Assembly (NCBI GenBank): GCA_030737835.1
Contig: CM060848.1
Coordinates: 19,693,309 to 19,757,308 of the forward strand
Length of the DNA stretch: 64,000 nt
Reading direction: 5' to 3'
Source of the DNA: Acorus gramineus
Taxonomy: Eukaryota > Streptophyta > Magnoliopsida > Acorales > Acoraceae
The notes beneath the pieces are model-generated. The model was given only the letters and a program-made list of their open reading frames with translations. It made no database searches and had not been told where the DNA came from. This document shows, piece by piece, positions 1 through 20,723 of the stretch. Position numbers and translations under genes: made by a program. Positions within the stretch are counted from its first letter, which is position 1; every line of letters starts with the position of its first letter.

Positions 1-144
1 ACCCCTCCCCACAATAATAATAATTTCTGGACAATGTTCGCAGACCACAGAAATCGATCCCTTCGGAGTCCCCGCTTCGTATTCCAAAAATATTATATGT
101 ATATATAATACAAATCTTTAAAGAAGCTCAAGATTCTACAAAAG
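1..144 (+). promoter_or_regulatory. Leader and possible TATA region of the SPX-RING gene
   Basis: This is the sequence just upstream of the NLA-type start codon. It holds an AT-rich TATATATAAT-like run at about 101-112, which could be a TATA box or simply AT-rich leader, since the ATG is only about 35 bases further on. I looked by eye for a miR827 target site, known in the 5' UTR of some NLA genes, and saw none here; more leader may lie before base 1. Confidence 0.3.
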
Positions 145-3100
145 ATGAAGTTCTGCAAGAGGTACGAGGAGTACATGCGAGGAAGGGAGAATGGGTTGCC
201 CGTTGTGGGGCTGAAGAAGCTCAAGAAGGTACTGAAGAGGTGCCGAAGAGAGTTGCAGTCACACGATCGTGAGGAGGTGGGAGGAAGGCTTGATGGGTCT
301 TCCAGGTGTCCTGATCATTGCCCAGGTATGATTCCTGATGGAAAGTTTCGGTTTTGGTACTGACCCAATCCTTAAAAATTGGTTTTGGGGTCTGGGTCTA
401 TGTTTGATTTTGTTTTCTGTTTTGATCTTGTTGAGTTTGTTGTGTTTTTTGGAGGTTGATACGAAGTGATGGGTTTTGTTTATCTGTGGTGACAAGTATA
501 AAAGGTGCTAGTTTTTGGATTCTTTGGATGTGAATTTTATTAAGGTCTGATGATTTCATTCTTCGGAAGTTATTATTGATTTGTTAGTTTCTTTGATGAC
601 CCATGATTATTATTATCATCATTATTTGAGTGAAAAAACATTGGTTTGCTTGAAAAATAATGCATTTTTTACTTGAATTTCTTGTGAAGCAGACGAAATC
701 GACTTTATTTCTATTTTTAAAAAATAATTGTTCACTAATATTTTTGTCCATTATGTAAGCTGAGTGATTTATGATAAGTTTTTTTTGTTCTGAAAAGATA
801 TAAAAATCATGAGCACTAAAGAATTGTTCCCAAGTAATGACAATTGAACACCCTAATGTTAAAGAATTGTTCCCAAGTAATGACAATTGAACACCCTAAT
901 GTTTATTTTTTATTTTTTTTCAAATGGGTGCTCCTTTATGGAGAGGGAGGTGTTATCCAACTAATCCAAGCTTGGTTCACTGAAGGTGGGGTCCTCCCAG
1001 GGACTGGGAGATCGGTTCATTGGGAAGATCGGATCCGCTAAACAGGCCATTGCCATTGTTGGCGGCGGCTGTGTCTGGGATCTGTGGGGATTTTTCGTGA
1101 TATATGTGGAGTTACAGTTCATGTTGATTAATTGCATGATCTCTCGTGTCGATGCCTTTTTTTATTGCTATTTGTTTGATTCTCCAATTTTTATTATTTA
1201 GTTCTTGTTCATATGACTATTTTGTGGTGTGATTCCTTTTTTATATAAATATATATTTCATTATTATCAGAAATTTTTCAGAAGGCAATATGTTATCATA
1301 AACCAGTTTCAAAGATTCTCCCCAACTGTTGGGGTCACCATCATTGGATATTGATTTTTTTTTTTTGGGTGTTTTTTTGTTGTTGTTGTTGTTGTTATCA
1401 TACTCACATATAACCATTAAGTTGAATCCATGAACATCTTGTGTTCGAACATTTCTTGATGAGGTCTCATGCCTTATTTTCTTTTACCTTTTTTTTTTTT
1501 TTAACTTGGCTTCTGTTGTGGATTTGCTGTATAGTTTGTGATGGCACATTCTTCCCTTCCCTACTTAAGGAGATGTCTGCAATCACTGGTTGCTTCAATG
1601 AAAGAGCACAGAAATTGCTCGAGTTGCATTTAGCTTCGGGCGTGCGAAAGTACATTTTATGGTTTAAAAGCAAGATACGAAGCAATAATCACAGTTCTTT
1701 GATTCAAGAAGGCAGGGACCTGGTTACCTATGCCATCATCAATTCCATCGCCATCCGCAAAATACTTAAGAAGTATGACAAGGTATGCTCTTTTATCAAG
1801 AACTTGAAACTAATCATTCGTATGAATCAATTCTAACGCCGATGGTAATTATTCACCACAGATACATTACTCTAAGCAAGGGCAGGCTTTCAAATCACAA
1901 GCTCAGAGCATGCACATCGAGCTGCTAAAATCTCCATGGCTTTGCGAGTTACTAGCATTCTATATCAACTTGAGAGAAAACAAGGTTGAAACTAGGGCCA
2001 TTCCTGGGCTATTCGAAGAATGTTCATTTGGACTTGATTGTGGAAAGCCCACACTCTCGTGTTCCCTCCTTGATTCGCTAAAGCTCGATATTGACTTGAC
2101 TTGTTCTATTTGCTTGGTGAGTATATATATATATCTATCGTGCAAGGATTTTATGTACTATTATATAACCTACTGTTTTGAAACATTAGGACATGGGAAA
2201 TATTTTGAGGAATTTATTATGATGTGCTGTAGAGTTAATTCTACAGTAAATCAGATAAATTTTTTAAGAGAAGTACAATTTTACCATTTTTTATCATTTT
2301 TTTTTCATATGATTTTTTTTTGGTGATGAGGAATCTTGATGCAAGTTGGGGAAGCCCCGAATGTGTAAAATGATCTACAAACCCTCAGCATCAGGAATTC
2401 AAAATCAAGATCTATGAGGAGCAAACCCATGTCTCTAGACAAAGAGACAGTCCCGTGTGGGTTATGTGATTTGTCTTCTACTAATGCCATGGAATATTAA
2501 CCACCAGAGGCCTTTTCTGATAATTTGAGTGTCTTGTTCTTCAGTAAGTTTCATGGGTTTACTTGTAATTTCATTTGCATAATCATTGTTAATGTATGTT
2601 TACGTAAAAACACATTTACTTATGTATTACAGTTTGTGTTTTGAACTTATCCATTATGTAATCCATGTGACTCCATATCTCTCGACAAAGTCTCCATAAG
2701 TCTTCAATGAAATTGGTTGTTATGTAAGAGATTTGGTATCAGGTCTAATCATAATTTAATTTATTAATCACTGCCATAAAAATTCACCTCTTAGTTTCTG
2801 ACTATTGCCACATTTTTAGGACACTGTGTTTGATCCCGTCTCTCTCACTTGTGGACACATCTTCTGCTACATGTGCTCCTGCTCTGCTGCATCGGTGAGC
2901 ATCGTGGACGGGTTAAAGACCGCTGACCCACATTCGAAATGTCCCCTTTGCAGACAGGTACACGTTTTTTGCACGTCTCTCTTAGTTGATGTCGAAAGTC
3001 TTAAAAAACATCCATGTTGAAAAATATCGCTGTGAATCGAACTAGAGAAGATAAAAACAATATACAACGCAAGAGAAGATTTACATGGTTTGGCAAAAGA

Positions 3101-3703
3101 TTGCCTACATCCATGAAGAAGGAAGAGAGAATTTTTCACTACTTTCCTAGATTATAGACTTGATTCTCCCTCTCAAAATGTTAGGACTGCATACATTACT
3201 GCTATGCTCCTACACATAATACAGAAATTACAGAGCTATCATTACACATGAAAAATAAAGTGCACAAAAAAAAAAATTGAATACTGTCTAACTGCATTTC
3301 CATTCATAGTGGCAAACGATATTTCGCCCTTGAGGACAATTCATCCGGTGTAGTTCTTCCTTGTATCTAGAAACTAGAATGCAACACAAACCCAACAATC
3401 CACAATCTAACAGTGCCTTGCTTACACATCTCCAGGCAGGAGTTTTTGAGGGCGCCGTGCATCTGGATGAGCTAAACATTCTGCTGAGTCGAAAGTACGT
3501 CATATTTGTCTGTGAGTTCATGTATTATCAATTAGATGTATTTAATAATCCTCGCTAAATCATCTGATACATCATTCATGGAATTTCTTCTTAACAGCTG
3601 CAAAGAGTACTGGGCACAGCGACTTAAAAGCGAGAGAGTGGAGCGCATTCAACAGGCCAAGGAGCACTGGCAGTCGCAGTGTCAGGCATTTATGGGCATC
3701 TGA
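145..3703 (+). CDS. NLA: SPX-RING E3 ubiquitin ligase, NLA/BAH1 family
   Basis: The exons are 145-325, 1535-1782, 1862-2116, 2820-2957, 3436-3494 and 3598-3703. All introns have GT/AG ends, the frame stays open, and the product is 328 aa, the usual length for this family. Residues 1 to about 150 form an SPX domain ([11 protein letters not shown] at the start, KILKKYDK at about 136-143), which binds inositol pyrophosphates. A C3HC4 RING follows: CSIC at 224-227, CGH at 239-241, CPLC at 269-272. The tail ends in FMGI. In Arabidopsis, NLA works with the E2 PHO2 at the plasma membrane to ubiquitinate PHT1 phosphate transporters, and it also targets a nitrate transporter; that role is transferred by homology. 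All RING ligands and the basic SPX residues that I can place are present, so the gene looks functional. It stands alone on the plus strand. The alternative is a close BAH1-like paralogue. Confidence 0.93.
818..903 (+). repeat. Perfect 43-bp tandem duplication in SPX-RING intron 1
   Basis: Units 818-860 and 861-903 are identical by eye, each starting AAAGAATTGTTCCC. They lie inside the 1.2-kb first intron. Lack of divergence suggests a recent slippage or repair event. No coding effect is expected. Confidence 0.9.
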
Positions 3704-4740
3704 GCATCAATTAGTTTAACCAAAGTATGATAATTCATCTGTTCTTTCTTTAACCTCACCGGGTTAAATATTTTTTATTTGTTGTGCTTGTTAAAAGTAA
3801 AACCACTTGCAATTCCTTGAAGATGGGTGTCTGTAAATAATATGAAAAAGATCTGTTGTTCTCATTCATTTCTTAACCAGGGTCACAATTCAAGTTCAAA
3901 CTTTAACTGATCTAAGTTTGGTGACTTCTGATACTTATGGAATGAGAAAACATAGGTTTTATAAACTCTGATTGTTCTATGCAAGAAATGCTGAATTTGT
4001 GTTATTGAGACATTAAAGGGTGTGTTTGGGCATGCATAAATTTGAAGTAAGATGAGGGAGGAAAAAAAAGTAAAACTTTTCCTTTGATCAATGGGGTAAA
4101 TGTTTTAAGTAAATGTGAAAAAAAAAAAAAACAGACTGAAAACTGTATAACATGAACAAATATAAACAACAGAAAAAGTGGTAAAAAAAAAAATGATTTC
4201 CATCAATCACGTTTTCATCTATTCAGATTCTTCACTTCCTTTCATTTTCAAATTTCAATCAATGATCAAGTTCAGTGATATTTTCTATCAATAGATAACA
4301 CCTACATCTTTAAAAAAATGTGCAGTGATAGTTTTTTTTTTGTTTTGTCTGCTTGTGAGTTATTGATTTTTTTGTCTGCCTGTGAGTTATTAAATTGTAA
4401 TTCGTGGTATGACATGTGAGAGTGCAGTGAGATAATATAATTGGGGACAAGGATTTGGTGTCCCATATGGGACAGAATGACTGTTCTGCAAATACCAATC
4501 ATGTTTGGTTGTGACTTGTGAGTGCATCAATTGCAGTAGTAGATAAGAATCCACTTTTTGTCATTAACATAGATCCAAAAAACCACACTACAGTGAATGG
4601 TAGCTGTTGATTTTACCTGTAACCTGTTCAACAAAGTTTGGTCTTCCCTTACCACCATGCCACTCCCTGTTTGCACCATTGACAGTTTGACACCTTCACT
4701 GTTCTAGCTAGAGAAAGAAAAGTAGAATTCCGTTAAGAAT
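3704..4740. other. Downstream spacer of the SPX-RING gene
   Basis: This holds the 3' UTR and AT-rich intergenic DNA. A GGGTGTGTTTGGGCATGC motif near 4019 resembles the end of a MITE, but I could not find its partner. I see no gene. Confidence 0.4.
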
Positions 4741-4988
4741 ATGTTTGAAAATGAGTTTGAATAATTTTTTTTCTGAAGGTTTTACTTTTACAAAAATAAT
4801 ATTTAATGTAAACTTGTATTAACATGCCTCTGATCTCAGGTTTTGAATAGAAGCTAAAAAAACGTGTTTTGGATATATAAAAAAAAAAACTTTAATTAGG
4901 AATCTACTAAAAGTATAATTCTTAAAAAGTAATTTTCAAGGGTTGTTTTAAGTAAAAATTTATTTTTCAAACTCAGCTTCCAAATGCT
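4741..4988. mobile_element. Small MITE-like inverted-repeat element
   Basis: The left end reads TTTGAAAATGAGTTTGAA, and the reverse complement of the right end contains TTTGGAAGCTGAGTTTGAA. The two ends therefore form imperfect terminal inverted repeats about 250 bp apart. There is no coding capacity. The exact ends and target-site duplication are unclear. Confidence 0.45.
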
Positions 4989-7198
4989 CAAAACCTAGAT
5001 TCATACAAAAATTGAGAGAACTCCATTTTACTTCTTTAGTGTTAAAAGCGACGTAGTGAGGCATGTCTATTCAACCAAGCTGTCCTTGAATGTGTTTGAT
5101 AAAAGTTTGATCAAGCTCGCTTATTTTCTTAACCACCAAACTCAAACTTGATTTAGAACTTGGATCATCAAACTGATCTAGGAAATTCCACAAGGCATAT
5201 GTATTAGTTAATTGATATAATGATCTAGATCAGACCTGTAAAAGCTTGGTTTAGCTTGAGCTTGAGTTGGATTTAACCTGACCTTAGACTGGTTATCTAG
5301 ATAGGGTCCCTAAATTTAGAAAGAAATTCTTCTATTTTGTATATATATAAAAATTGGTACTTAATAAAAAAAAATTGTGTGAACACATATTGGTTCTGTT
5401 TTGGGAGTCCAATTGGGGCCCTGCAACCCTGAGCTTGAGTTGGATTGGACTTTAATTCCAATCGAGCAAGATGAATCAGTTGACCCAAAACTCGAATTAG
5501 ACCTAACTAGGGTTAAAAATCATTTTCAGAAGGATGATTAATGCAGGAGTGAAGCAACACCACCACCTAATCTAGTTAACCATTGAACTGAATTTTAGCC
5601 CCTCAACCAGCTCATCTTTTGCTAAAAGCATAAAAAAAGCCCTCCAACTGAGAAAAGTGCTGCACAACTCATTTGTTTTCAAAGAGCTCTTGGTAGTAGT
5701 AGGTCCCTACTCCCCAAATAACTAACCCAAAAAACTATTCAACCCTCCTATTAGAAGTCATTTTTGCAAGGGAACTCCTCAAAAGTAGAAAAAAATGTTA
5801 CCCCATGTGATTGACAAATCTATAATTAACATAATCAACTACACTGATTGGAGGTCTAGTAGATCAGGCCAAATGATAAAGGAACATCTCTCCTGATAAA
5901 ACTGTGAAACCCGTCTAAGCGTTGTGTTTAGGTGGGCCTCCATATCCATGGTATGCTATCTATTGGCCCGTCTAAATTCGTATTAGCAATATGTTATTAA
6001 GAGGGACTGTGAACACGTTTGTTGTAATTTTAATTTACAGATTATTTATTATAGATTTTAACTTTTCTCATAAGCAATACACATATTTGTTATAATAATT
6101 TGTGAAATAGTTTTTCACCATGTAACTGTCAAAATACACTTTTACTTTTATATATGTTGGGAATGCTTTGCAATGGTTTCACATAAGACATGAATCAAAG
6201 GCACATCATGATCATCACTGCCTCTTTTATTTTCTCTTCTTTTTTTTTTGGTAAAACTTTGTTTGTTTTTTTGTTTGTTTGTTTTCTATTTAATTTTTTC
6301 TCTTTCTCTTGAAGACATGTACATTTTTCATGTATAATTGATTATTGATTCAAAAACTCTCATTAGTCTTCATGTCCTCTACTCTTTGCTCTCTCTCTCT
6401 ATTTTCCTTATGGCTTTCAATATATGTTTAAAATTGAAAATTATAAAACGTGTTCCTGAGTTGGATTCTGAAACAAAAATTCATTATTTGTAATGTAGAG
6501 TTTAAAGGTATATGTGTTCAAAATCAAAACAAGAATTATATAAAACAATGCATATAAACTACTTTATATCAAAAACACATTTCATATAACTTATAGATTA
6601 TAACTAATCTTCATACACACACTCTCAATTTCTTAATAAACTTTCCTAAACCAGCACCATCAAATTCTTTTCAATCCATTTATACGTGATCTAATATATC
6701 ATACTATATATACATAAATAATTTAAAGAAATTTTTAATAACTATTAAATAAATCATTTGTAAAATTTATTATGAAATTACAAATAAAAGAGATATGTTA
6801 TAATTAAAAATGAATTTTTTGTATATATATCTTTCAATCAATTTTATATTGTCAAAATCTTCTATTTGAAATTCTAAAACTATTAATACCATAGAATGAA
6901 TAAAAATGATATTGGTGCATAATTTAGAATTTTTTATGGATATTGTTGTAAATAACAAACCATCAGGAATATTTTGTTAAAATGCGATTTTTAGGGGTAT
7001 ATATGTAAAATAATAATAATAAAATATAGTGATATTTGGTGGATATGGTTATGATATCCGATTTATATATATAAATATATAGATAGATTTTTTGTTTCAT
7101 CCTTATCCCAAAATAACATTAATAAAAAGTAAAACAAAAAAAAAAAGTGATGATATGGCATGATCAATACTATTTATTTCATGTATCTTTTTATTTAA
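4989..7198. other. AT-rich intergenic DNA with no gene seen
   Basis: Open frames here are short and show no recognisable family. Part of the stretch is low-complexity A/T sequence. Confidence 0.5.
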
Positions 7199-7422
7199 GG
7201 GCGTTTGAATGTGGGTTTGAAAAGATTATGTATTTGTAGGAATCTGATTTTCCTAAACTTGTTTACAAGAGAGAAAAAAAAAACTGTAACTTAATTAAAA
7301 ATTACAGACATTTTTACAAATAAGTACTCAAAATCTAAATTTTTCATAATCAGTTGAAAAACAGCTGCCTATGAACTTTGTTTTAAACTCATCCGAAAAC
7401 TAATTCTCAAACCCACGCACGC
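7199..7422. mobile_element. Tourist/Harbinger-like MITE, 224 bp
   Basis: The ends GGGCGTTTGAATGTGGGTTT and TCAAACCCACGCACGC are imperfect inverted repeats. TTAA flanks both sides (7195-7198 and 7423-7426), fitting the TAA/TTA target preference of PIF/Harbinger elements. The interior is AT-rich and non-coding. Confidence 0.6.
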
Positions 7423-7984
7423 TTAATATAGATAGATTTTTTAAAAAATTTCTAGGCCCCTTATATAAAGAACACTAACGGGAAAATCCATATGCTCACA
7501 TGCGGTGAAAATAATTTCTCACGTCTAATATTATTTGACGTTGGATCTCAGAATCCTTCAAGATCAACGCATTGTCCGGATGTTTGAAACGTGATTGTCA
7601 AATAAAGACGGTGAACAGAATCACACTCTCATTTTTCAGTCCCGAAATATCTCTTGCGAGGGTCCATCTATCGAACGGTTCAGATTGTCTATCGTATCGT
7701 GATCCACATATTTGCTGTGCTAGTGGCAGGTTTCGTAATAACGTAATCGGATTTGGATAAAGAAAAAACCCATGCCTAAACGGGACTTCATTTTGGGTTT
7801 CTTTTCGATACTTACCGTTGAAGCCGCTCCAACATGTTCACGCAAAAGTTTCTCCACCATTAATTCTTTTGCCACTTTATGTCGATAGAATTACATTTCA
7901 AACCACTCGCAGAAACCGACACGGTTCAAATTTTACGTAAAAGTTAGCCGTCCAAGCAATTAGGGTTCGTTCGTTACACATAAT

Positions 7985-8466
7985 CATCTGTACTTTACAA
8001 TAATGGGTCAATGACATTTACATATACGCGAACATAAATAAATTTATATAAGTCCTTGTTAAAGTTGAAATAGACGTACAAATATATGAAAACTCAAATA
8101 AATTAAATTATAATTTGCTGGTTAAATTTTCATCCAAATTTAATAGAATATTATGAGAATATTTTATGATTATGTAATTGTGTGGATATTATAGTCACTA
8201 TAAACAATTTTAAAGACAAATAGTTCTTGTAAAAACCAAATTACTCTTGTACAAATTTTTATATTTCTTTATTCTCTTAGGGAAATTTAATAATTTCATA
8301 GTACATATTAAGGTTAACTATGATTGATTGAATTAGGATTAATCTCTGTTGACACCAGAGACATATATGGGTTTTTGTGAGTTTTCAATGACTCGTATAT
8401 CTACTCCAACTTAATTTGTCAAAGACTTACATGGGATTACCCATGTTTGTAAAGACATGAATGTCT
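7985..8466. repeat. Degenerate long palindrome, second foldback family
   Basis: Sequence around 8036-8095 matches, imperfectly and inverted, the sequence around 8365-8440; a shared core is GAAAACTCA. One arm of the same family recurs at 14483-14594 in a kinesin intron. This looks like an old foldback MITE about 480 bp long with a centre near 8230. The ends are uncertain. Confidence 0.4.
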
Positions 8467-8944
8467 TTAGCTTAGATAAGGCCCACAATTATGACATTGT
8501 TGATTCACTGTGTTACCACATAAGCATTAAGCCTATAAACTAGGCTTTCCAACTTACTTTATATTCTCTATTAAAATATCAATTAATAACTTATCGTGGA
8601 GCGTGGTAGCATCTAAGACATGGATATCTTGAGCTCAGATAAGACCCACAGTTATGACATTGTTGATTCACTGTGTGTTACCACATAAGCATTAAGCCTA
8701 TAAACTAGGCTTTCCAACTTACTTTATATTCTCTATTAAAATATCAATTAATAACTTATCGTGGAGCGTGGTAGCATCTAAGACATGAATGTCTTTAGCT
8801 TAGATAAGGCCCACAATTATGACATTGTTGATTCACTGTGTTACCACCTAAGCATTAAACCTATAAACTAGGCTTTCCAACTTACTTTATATTCTCTATT
8901 AAAATATCAATTAATAACTTATCGTGGAGCGTGGTAGCATCTAA
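8455..8944 (+). repeat. Three-unit tandem array, about 163 bp per unit
   Basis: Units start at 8455, 8618 and 8783. Each runs from ACATGAATGTC-like sequence to the shared end CGTGGAGCGTGGTAGCATCT. Units 1 and 3 are closest; unit 2 differs near its start (TGGATATCTTGAGCTC) and carries an extra TG in GTGTGTTACC. The pattern suggests successive unequal exchange. No gene lies within it. Confidence 0.88.
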
Positions 8945-9032
8945 ATGAATCGTTAATAAAGTGTTTATTGGATAAATTCCACGTAATAATTTTAACACGA
9001 CAATACAACAACAAACACATGAAAATATTTAA

Positions 9033-9097
9033 GGGAAAATCTAAATAACCCCCTGTACACTGTGTACAGTCTGACATCCATATAAACCCCCCCCCCC

Positions 9098-9131
<34 letters not shown>

Positions 9132-9638
9132 AGCCCCCCCCCTCCCCTCCCTGTCTTGAGTTTTTCTAAAGTTCATATAGCCATTGAAAACACTTATATA
9201 GATCCAGATACCCCATTCAATTAAATTTTCGCTGACAAATTAATTTTTTTTTTATAAATATCATGTCTGGTTAACTTGGTTGAAAATATAGTATATCAAA
9301 ACCCCTTACATTGTGTTAAAAATATAATTTTTTTTTTGTAAATGATGATTTTACCTCTCCTAATAGAATCTTATAATCTATCTGAAGGGATAAAATCGTG
9401 ATGTACATAATGTTTTTTGCATTTATAATAAATTGTAAGAGGTTTTTGGTGTACTATGTTTTTAATCAGGATTAACAAAATAAAATATACATAAAATATT
9501 TTTCATCTATCAACAGAAGCTTAACTCATAAGGTTATTTTAATTTACGCGAGTGTTTTTAAGGGGTTATATGGACTTTAAAAAAAGTTAAGGGGCTGAAT
9601 TTGAAGTAGTTGACAGGGGGGTTATTTGGATATTTTTC
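9033..9638. mobile_element. Palindromic Mutator-like MITE, copy A, with poly-C expansion
   Basis: The left end GGGAAAATCTAAATAACC mirrors the right end GGTTATTTGGATATTTTTC. The two ~260-bp arms fold back on each other around a centre near 9355-9375. Imperfect 9-base flanks (AATATTTAA before, AAAATTTAA after) suggest a target-site duplication. One C-rich motif of the left arm has grown into a nearly pure C tract at about 9088-9139. There is no coding capacity. Confidence 0.75.
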
Positions 9639-9959
9639 AAAATTTAAATCACTTATTCATAATCTCTCAAAAAAAGGTATTGCTCTTTTAGTACACATAA
9701 ATAGCCACCTCTCTTTCCAAGTAATTTTTTTTTGTTCGCATGTAGTCTCATATCCAGTTCCACGTTCTTGGAATTTTTAAAAATACATATATTAGAATAT
9801 ATCTAAAGATCAGGTTTACTCAAAATCTATACTTTTGGGTCATGTACAGAAATACACATGAGGGGTGTGTTTGCAAATATATGAAAATTAAAATTAAAAT
9901 CCCTCCAGGTGTGGACTTTCCCGTAACATCCCCAACGGACGAGGGGACCGACCCTGTAA

Positions 9960-10471
9960 AATTTCAAAATTAAACGCCTGTACGAGAGAGAGAGAGAGAG
10001 AGATCTCTGGGAAAAAAAGAGGGTCCTCAACCTGATCTAAAACCGTAAAATGTCCCTAAAAATTAAAAAAATATTTTAATTAAGAGAGCCCCTCCCGCGT
10101 GCGACCTCCGCCATCATCATCACAAACCATCTCACACGCATTTGTGATCCACCCTAAAAAGATACATTCATCGAAAATTAGGGTTTCCCCCCCCTCTCTC
10201 TCTCTATCTATCTATCGCCGTCTCTTGTTGGATCCGATCCGCGACGAAGATCCTGGTCGAACCGCCGCCGTCTCGGGCGAATCCGTTGATGCTCTCCTCA
10301 CCACAGAAGTAATCGAATCCGTTGATACATTCATCGAAAATCAGGGTTTCGAAGTCGATTCTCCTCACTGACCTTGGATTTTCGTTTTTGTGTTTTTGTT
10401 TTTTGTTTTGAAGGGATCTCGGATCGGAAACATCGTGAAAATTGGCTCCGCAACGTAGATCGCAGCGCCAC
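9960..10471 (+). promoter_or_regulatory. Likely promoter and 5' leader of kinesin-13A
   Basis: A (GA)n run at about 9983-10002 and a CT-rich run at 10193-10206 precede the gene, as is common around plant transcription starts. The sequence ACATTCATCGAAAATTAGGG (about 10163) recurs almost exactly near 10325, so the leader contains a small direct repeat. I could not place the transcription start. An in-frame TTG at 10442 is not used as the start because the family begins at the ATG at 10472. Confidence 0.45.
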
Positions 10472-18559
<8,088 letters not shown>

Positions 18560-19147
18560 TCTGGTTATGTAAAGAGGGAGAACAGTACTGCGTGTCTGGC
18601 AGCAGTTACTGGTATCAGCAGCTCACCCACCTGTATTAATTACATTATAACATATCATTTGAGGTTATATTGTCAAATCATTTTTTTTTTTCTTCATTCA
18701 TAAACACACCGTCTGATCCTGCGATAAAAAAAAATAGTTAGAGAGAATATACCTGAGAGATCCCTCATTGTATTTTTCTTCCAGTAGATTGTTTTTTTAT
18801 TTCTCCTTTTTTCATGGGGTGTATTTTGCTGGGGTGTGTGTTGGAATTGAATGCGTGATCTGAAGCTTGTTGGCCAACTGTGTGAGGGTTGATGAATATG
18901 TTATATATATATATATATTTTTGAAGAACTGTTCTTTGATTGTTTTGTATTGCAACTTGCAGGTGGGTCTTGGGAGATTGTTGGTTTAAAAAATTGGGTA
19001 TGTGTGGAGAATATATTGAATGTTTAAAATTTTAAACAGCCCCGTTTACAAGCCACTTGGAGTTTGCACAGTTTTAATTTTTTTGAAAAAAATAAGTATG
19101 CCTCGCATGTAAGCAAATGAATTATATAATCTAACATTTTAATTTTA
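18560..19147 (+). other. 3' UTR and spacer after kinesin-13A
   Basis: This includes a (TA)n run at about 18901-18918. I see no gene. Confidence 0.5.
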
Positions 19148-19731
19148 GGGAAAAATTCAAATAACCCCCTATAAGTGGCTTGTAACCCCTGGCTTTTTTA
19201 ATTTGAGGGAAAAATTCAGATAACCCCCTATGAGTGCCTGAAATCCATAAAACCCCTAGTTTTTCTTAGAGTCTATATAACTCATTGAAAACACATATGT
19301 AAATTCAAATAGCCCTTTGAGTTACATGTCTATTGATAGATGATGAATACTTTATAAATATTTCATTTTGTTAATCATGACTAAAAACACAGTATATCAA
19401 AAATCCTCTATAATTTGTTAAAAATGCGAAAAATTTTCTTTACATGATGATTTTATCCATCTAGTTAGATTATAAAATCCTATCAGGAGAGCTAAAATCA
19501 TCATTTACAAAAAAATTTTTGCATTCTTGACATATTGGAGGGAGTTTTAAGTATATTATATTTTTAACCAAAGTTAATCGGATAGAATATTCACATAATA
19601 ATCTTAATATGTTAAAAATTTAACTAAAGGTTATTTTCATTTATATAAGTGCTTTCAGGAGTTACATGGAGTTCAAAAAAAACCATGGGGTTAGATGGAT
19701 TTTAGAAGGGGGGTGGGGGGGGGGGGGGGGG
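19148..19731. mobile_element. Palindromic Mutator-like MITE, copy B, right end turned to poly-G
   Basis: The left end GGGAAAAATTCAAATAACC is present twice, at 19148 and about 19203, so the terminus was duplicated or a second copy inserted. The right arm ends in a G-rich run at 19708-19731, where intact copies have GGGGGTTATTTG. The rest of the palindrome, including AAATCATCATTTACAAA and its inverse, is recognisable. Confidence 0.7.
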
Positions 19732-19823
19732 TTGTACATAATGAGAATTGGAAACAGTCGGTAGCATTCGATTGATTGACCAAATACTTCTAAAATTGGA
19801 CATGATCGTATAGGTGTGAATTA

Positions 19824-20720
19824 GGGTGTTTTTGTGTCACAAGTGAGGGAAATTGATTAAAAACAAAAACTTTTCTTTTGAACACCAAAAAAAAACTGGT
19901 GTTTGTGTCAAAAAAATAAAAAGAAAAAACTTTCCTTTACTTTTTCTTTATTATTTTGTTTTATTAGAATTGAAAGAAAAAATTTTCCCTTACCCTCTCG
20001 GAAAGTGCAAGAAAATGAGATTTTCTCTCCAATAAACCATTTTTGTGATTTAGCTTTTTATTTGTGGAATAAACCTAGGTTTTATTTATTTATTTATTTC
20101 TTAATATATCTAACTTAAATCTTAGATCTAGATTTTGGTTTGATTTTGTTTTAGGACCAATCGGTACAAGTGTTTTTGTGGGTGGTTTTTTTTTTTGTTT
20201 GAATGAATTGAAGCCTAATGAAAGAAAAAAAATTGGGAAGATGGAGGTTGTTATATGACCAGTAGAATACATAATGATAAATATTGAAAAGGTGATGAAA
20301 ATGTGATATTTTGGTGATCAACCGTGAGTTGTGTTTTTTTTTTTTTTTTTTTTTTGTGGGGCGGATCAGTAAAATAAATTAAACAAATTTTTTTCATTGA
20401 TAAGTATTTTAATTAAGAATTGTAGGGTTTAGCTTTTCATTGGGGTTTATAGGTTAGAGATACTAATAATTTCAATAGTTGAATTGGTTTATTAAAATTA
20501 TTTTTCGTTATAAACACAAACAACAGTTTTTATTTTCTGACATTTTTCATCACATGCATAAACAACAATTTTTATTTTTCATCACTTTCCGTTACAAGCA
20601 CAAACACCATGTAAACTGATCAAAAAGAAAATATTTTTTTTTCCGTCAGTTTTTTTTTTAACTCAAATTCCTTCATTTTCCTTCGGTTTTCCCTTCAATT
20701 TTTGTGCAGAAAACACACCC
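19824..20720. mobile_element. Harbinger-like non-autonomous element, about 0.9 kb
   Basis: The ends GGGTGTTTTTGTGTCAC and (inverted) GGGTGTGTTTTCTGCAC pair, and TTA flanks both sides (19821-19823, 20721-20723). The interior is A/T-rich with a long T run near 20334-20355 and no transposase. It fits a PIF/Harbinger-derived element. Confidence 0.6.
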
Positions 20721-20723
20721 TTA

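Noticed and set aside
8455-8944. CRISPR-like regular repeats
   Set aside because: The units are ~163 bp, directly adjacent and without spacers, in a plant nuclear genome.
8919-9176. Minus-strand frame with a poly-glycine stretch
   Set aside because: It is the poly-C expansion of palindromic copy A.
10442-10471. An upstream TTG start for kinesin-13A adding ten residues
   Set aside because: Plant genes rarely start at TTG, and the family begins with MGG at the ATG at 10472.
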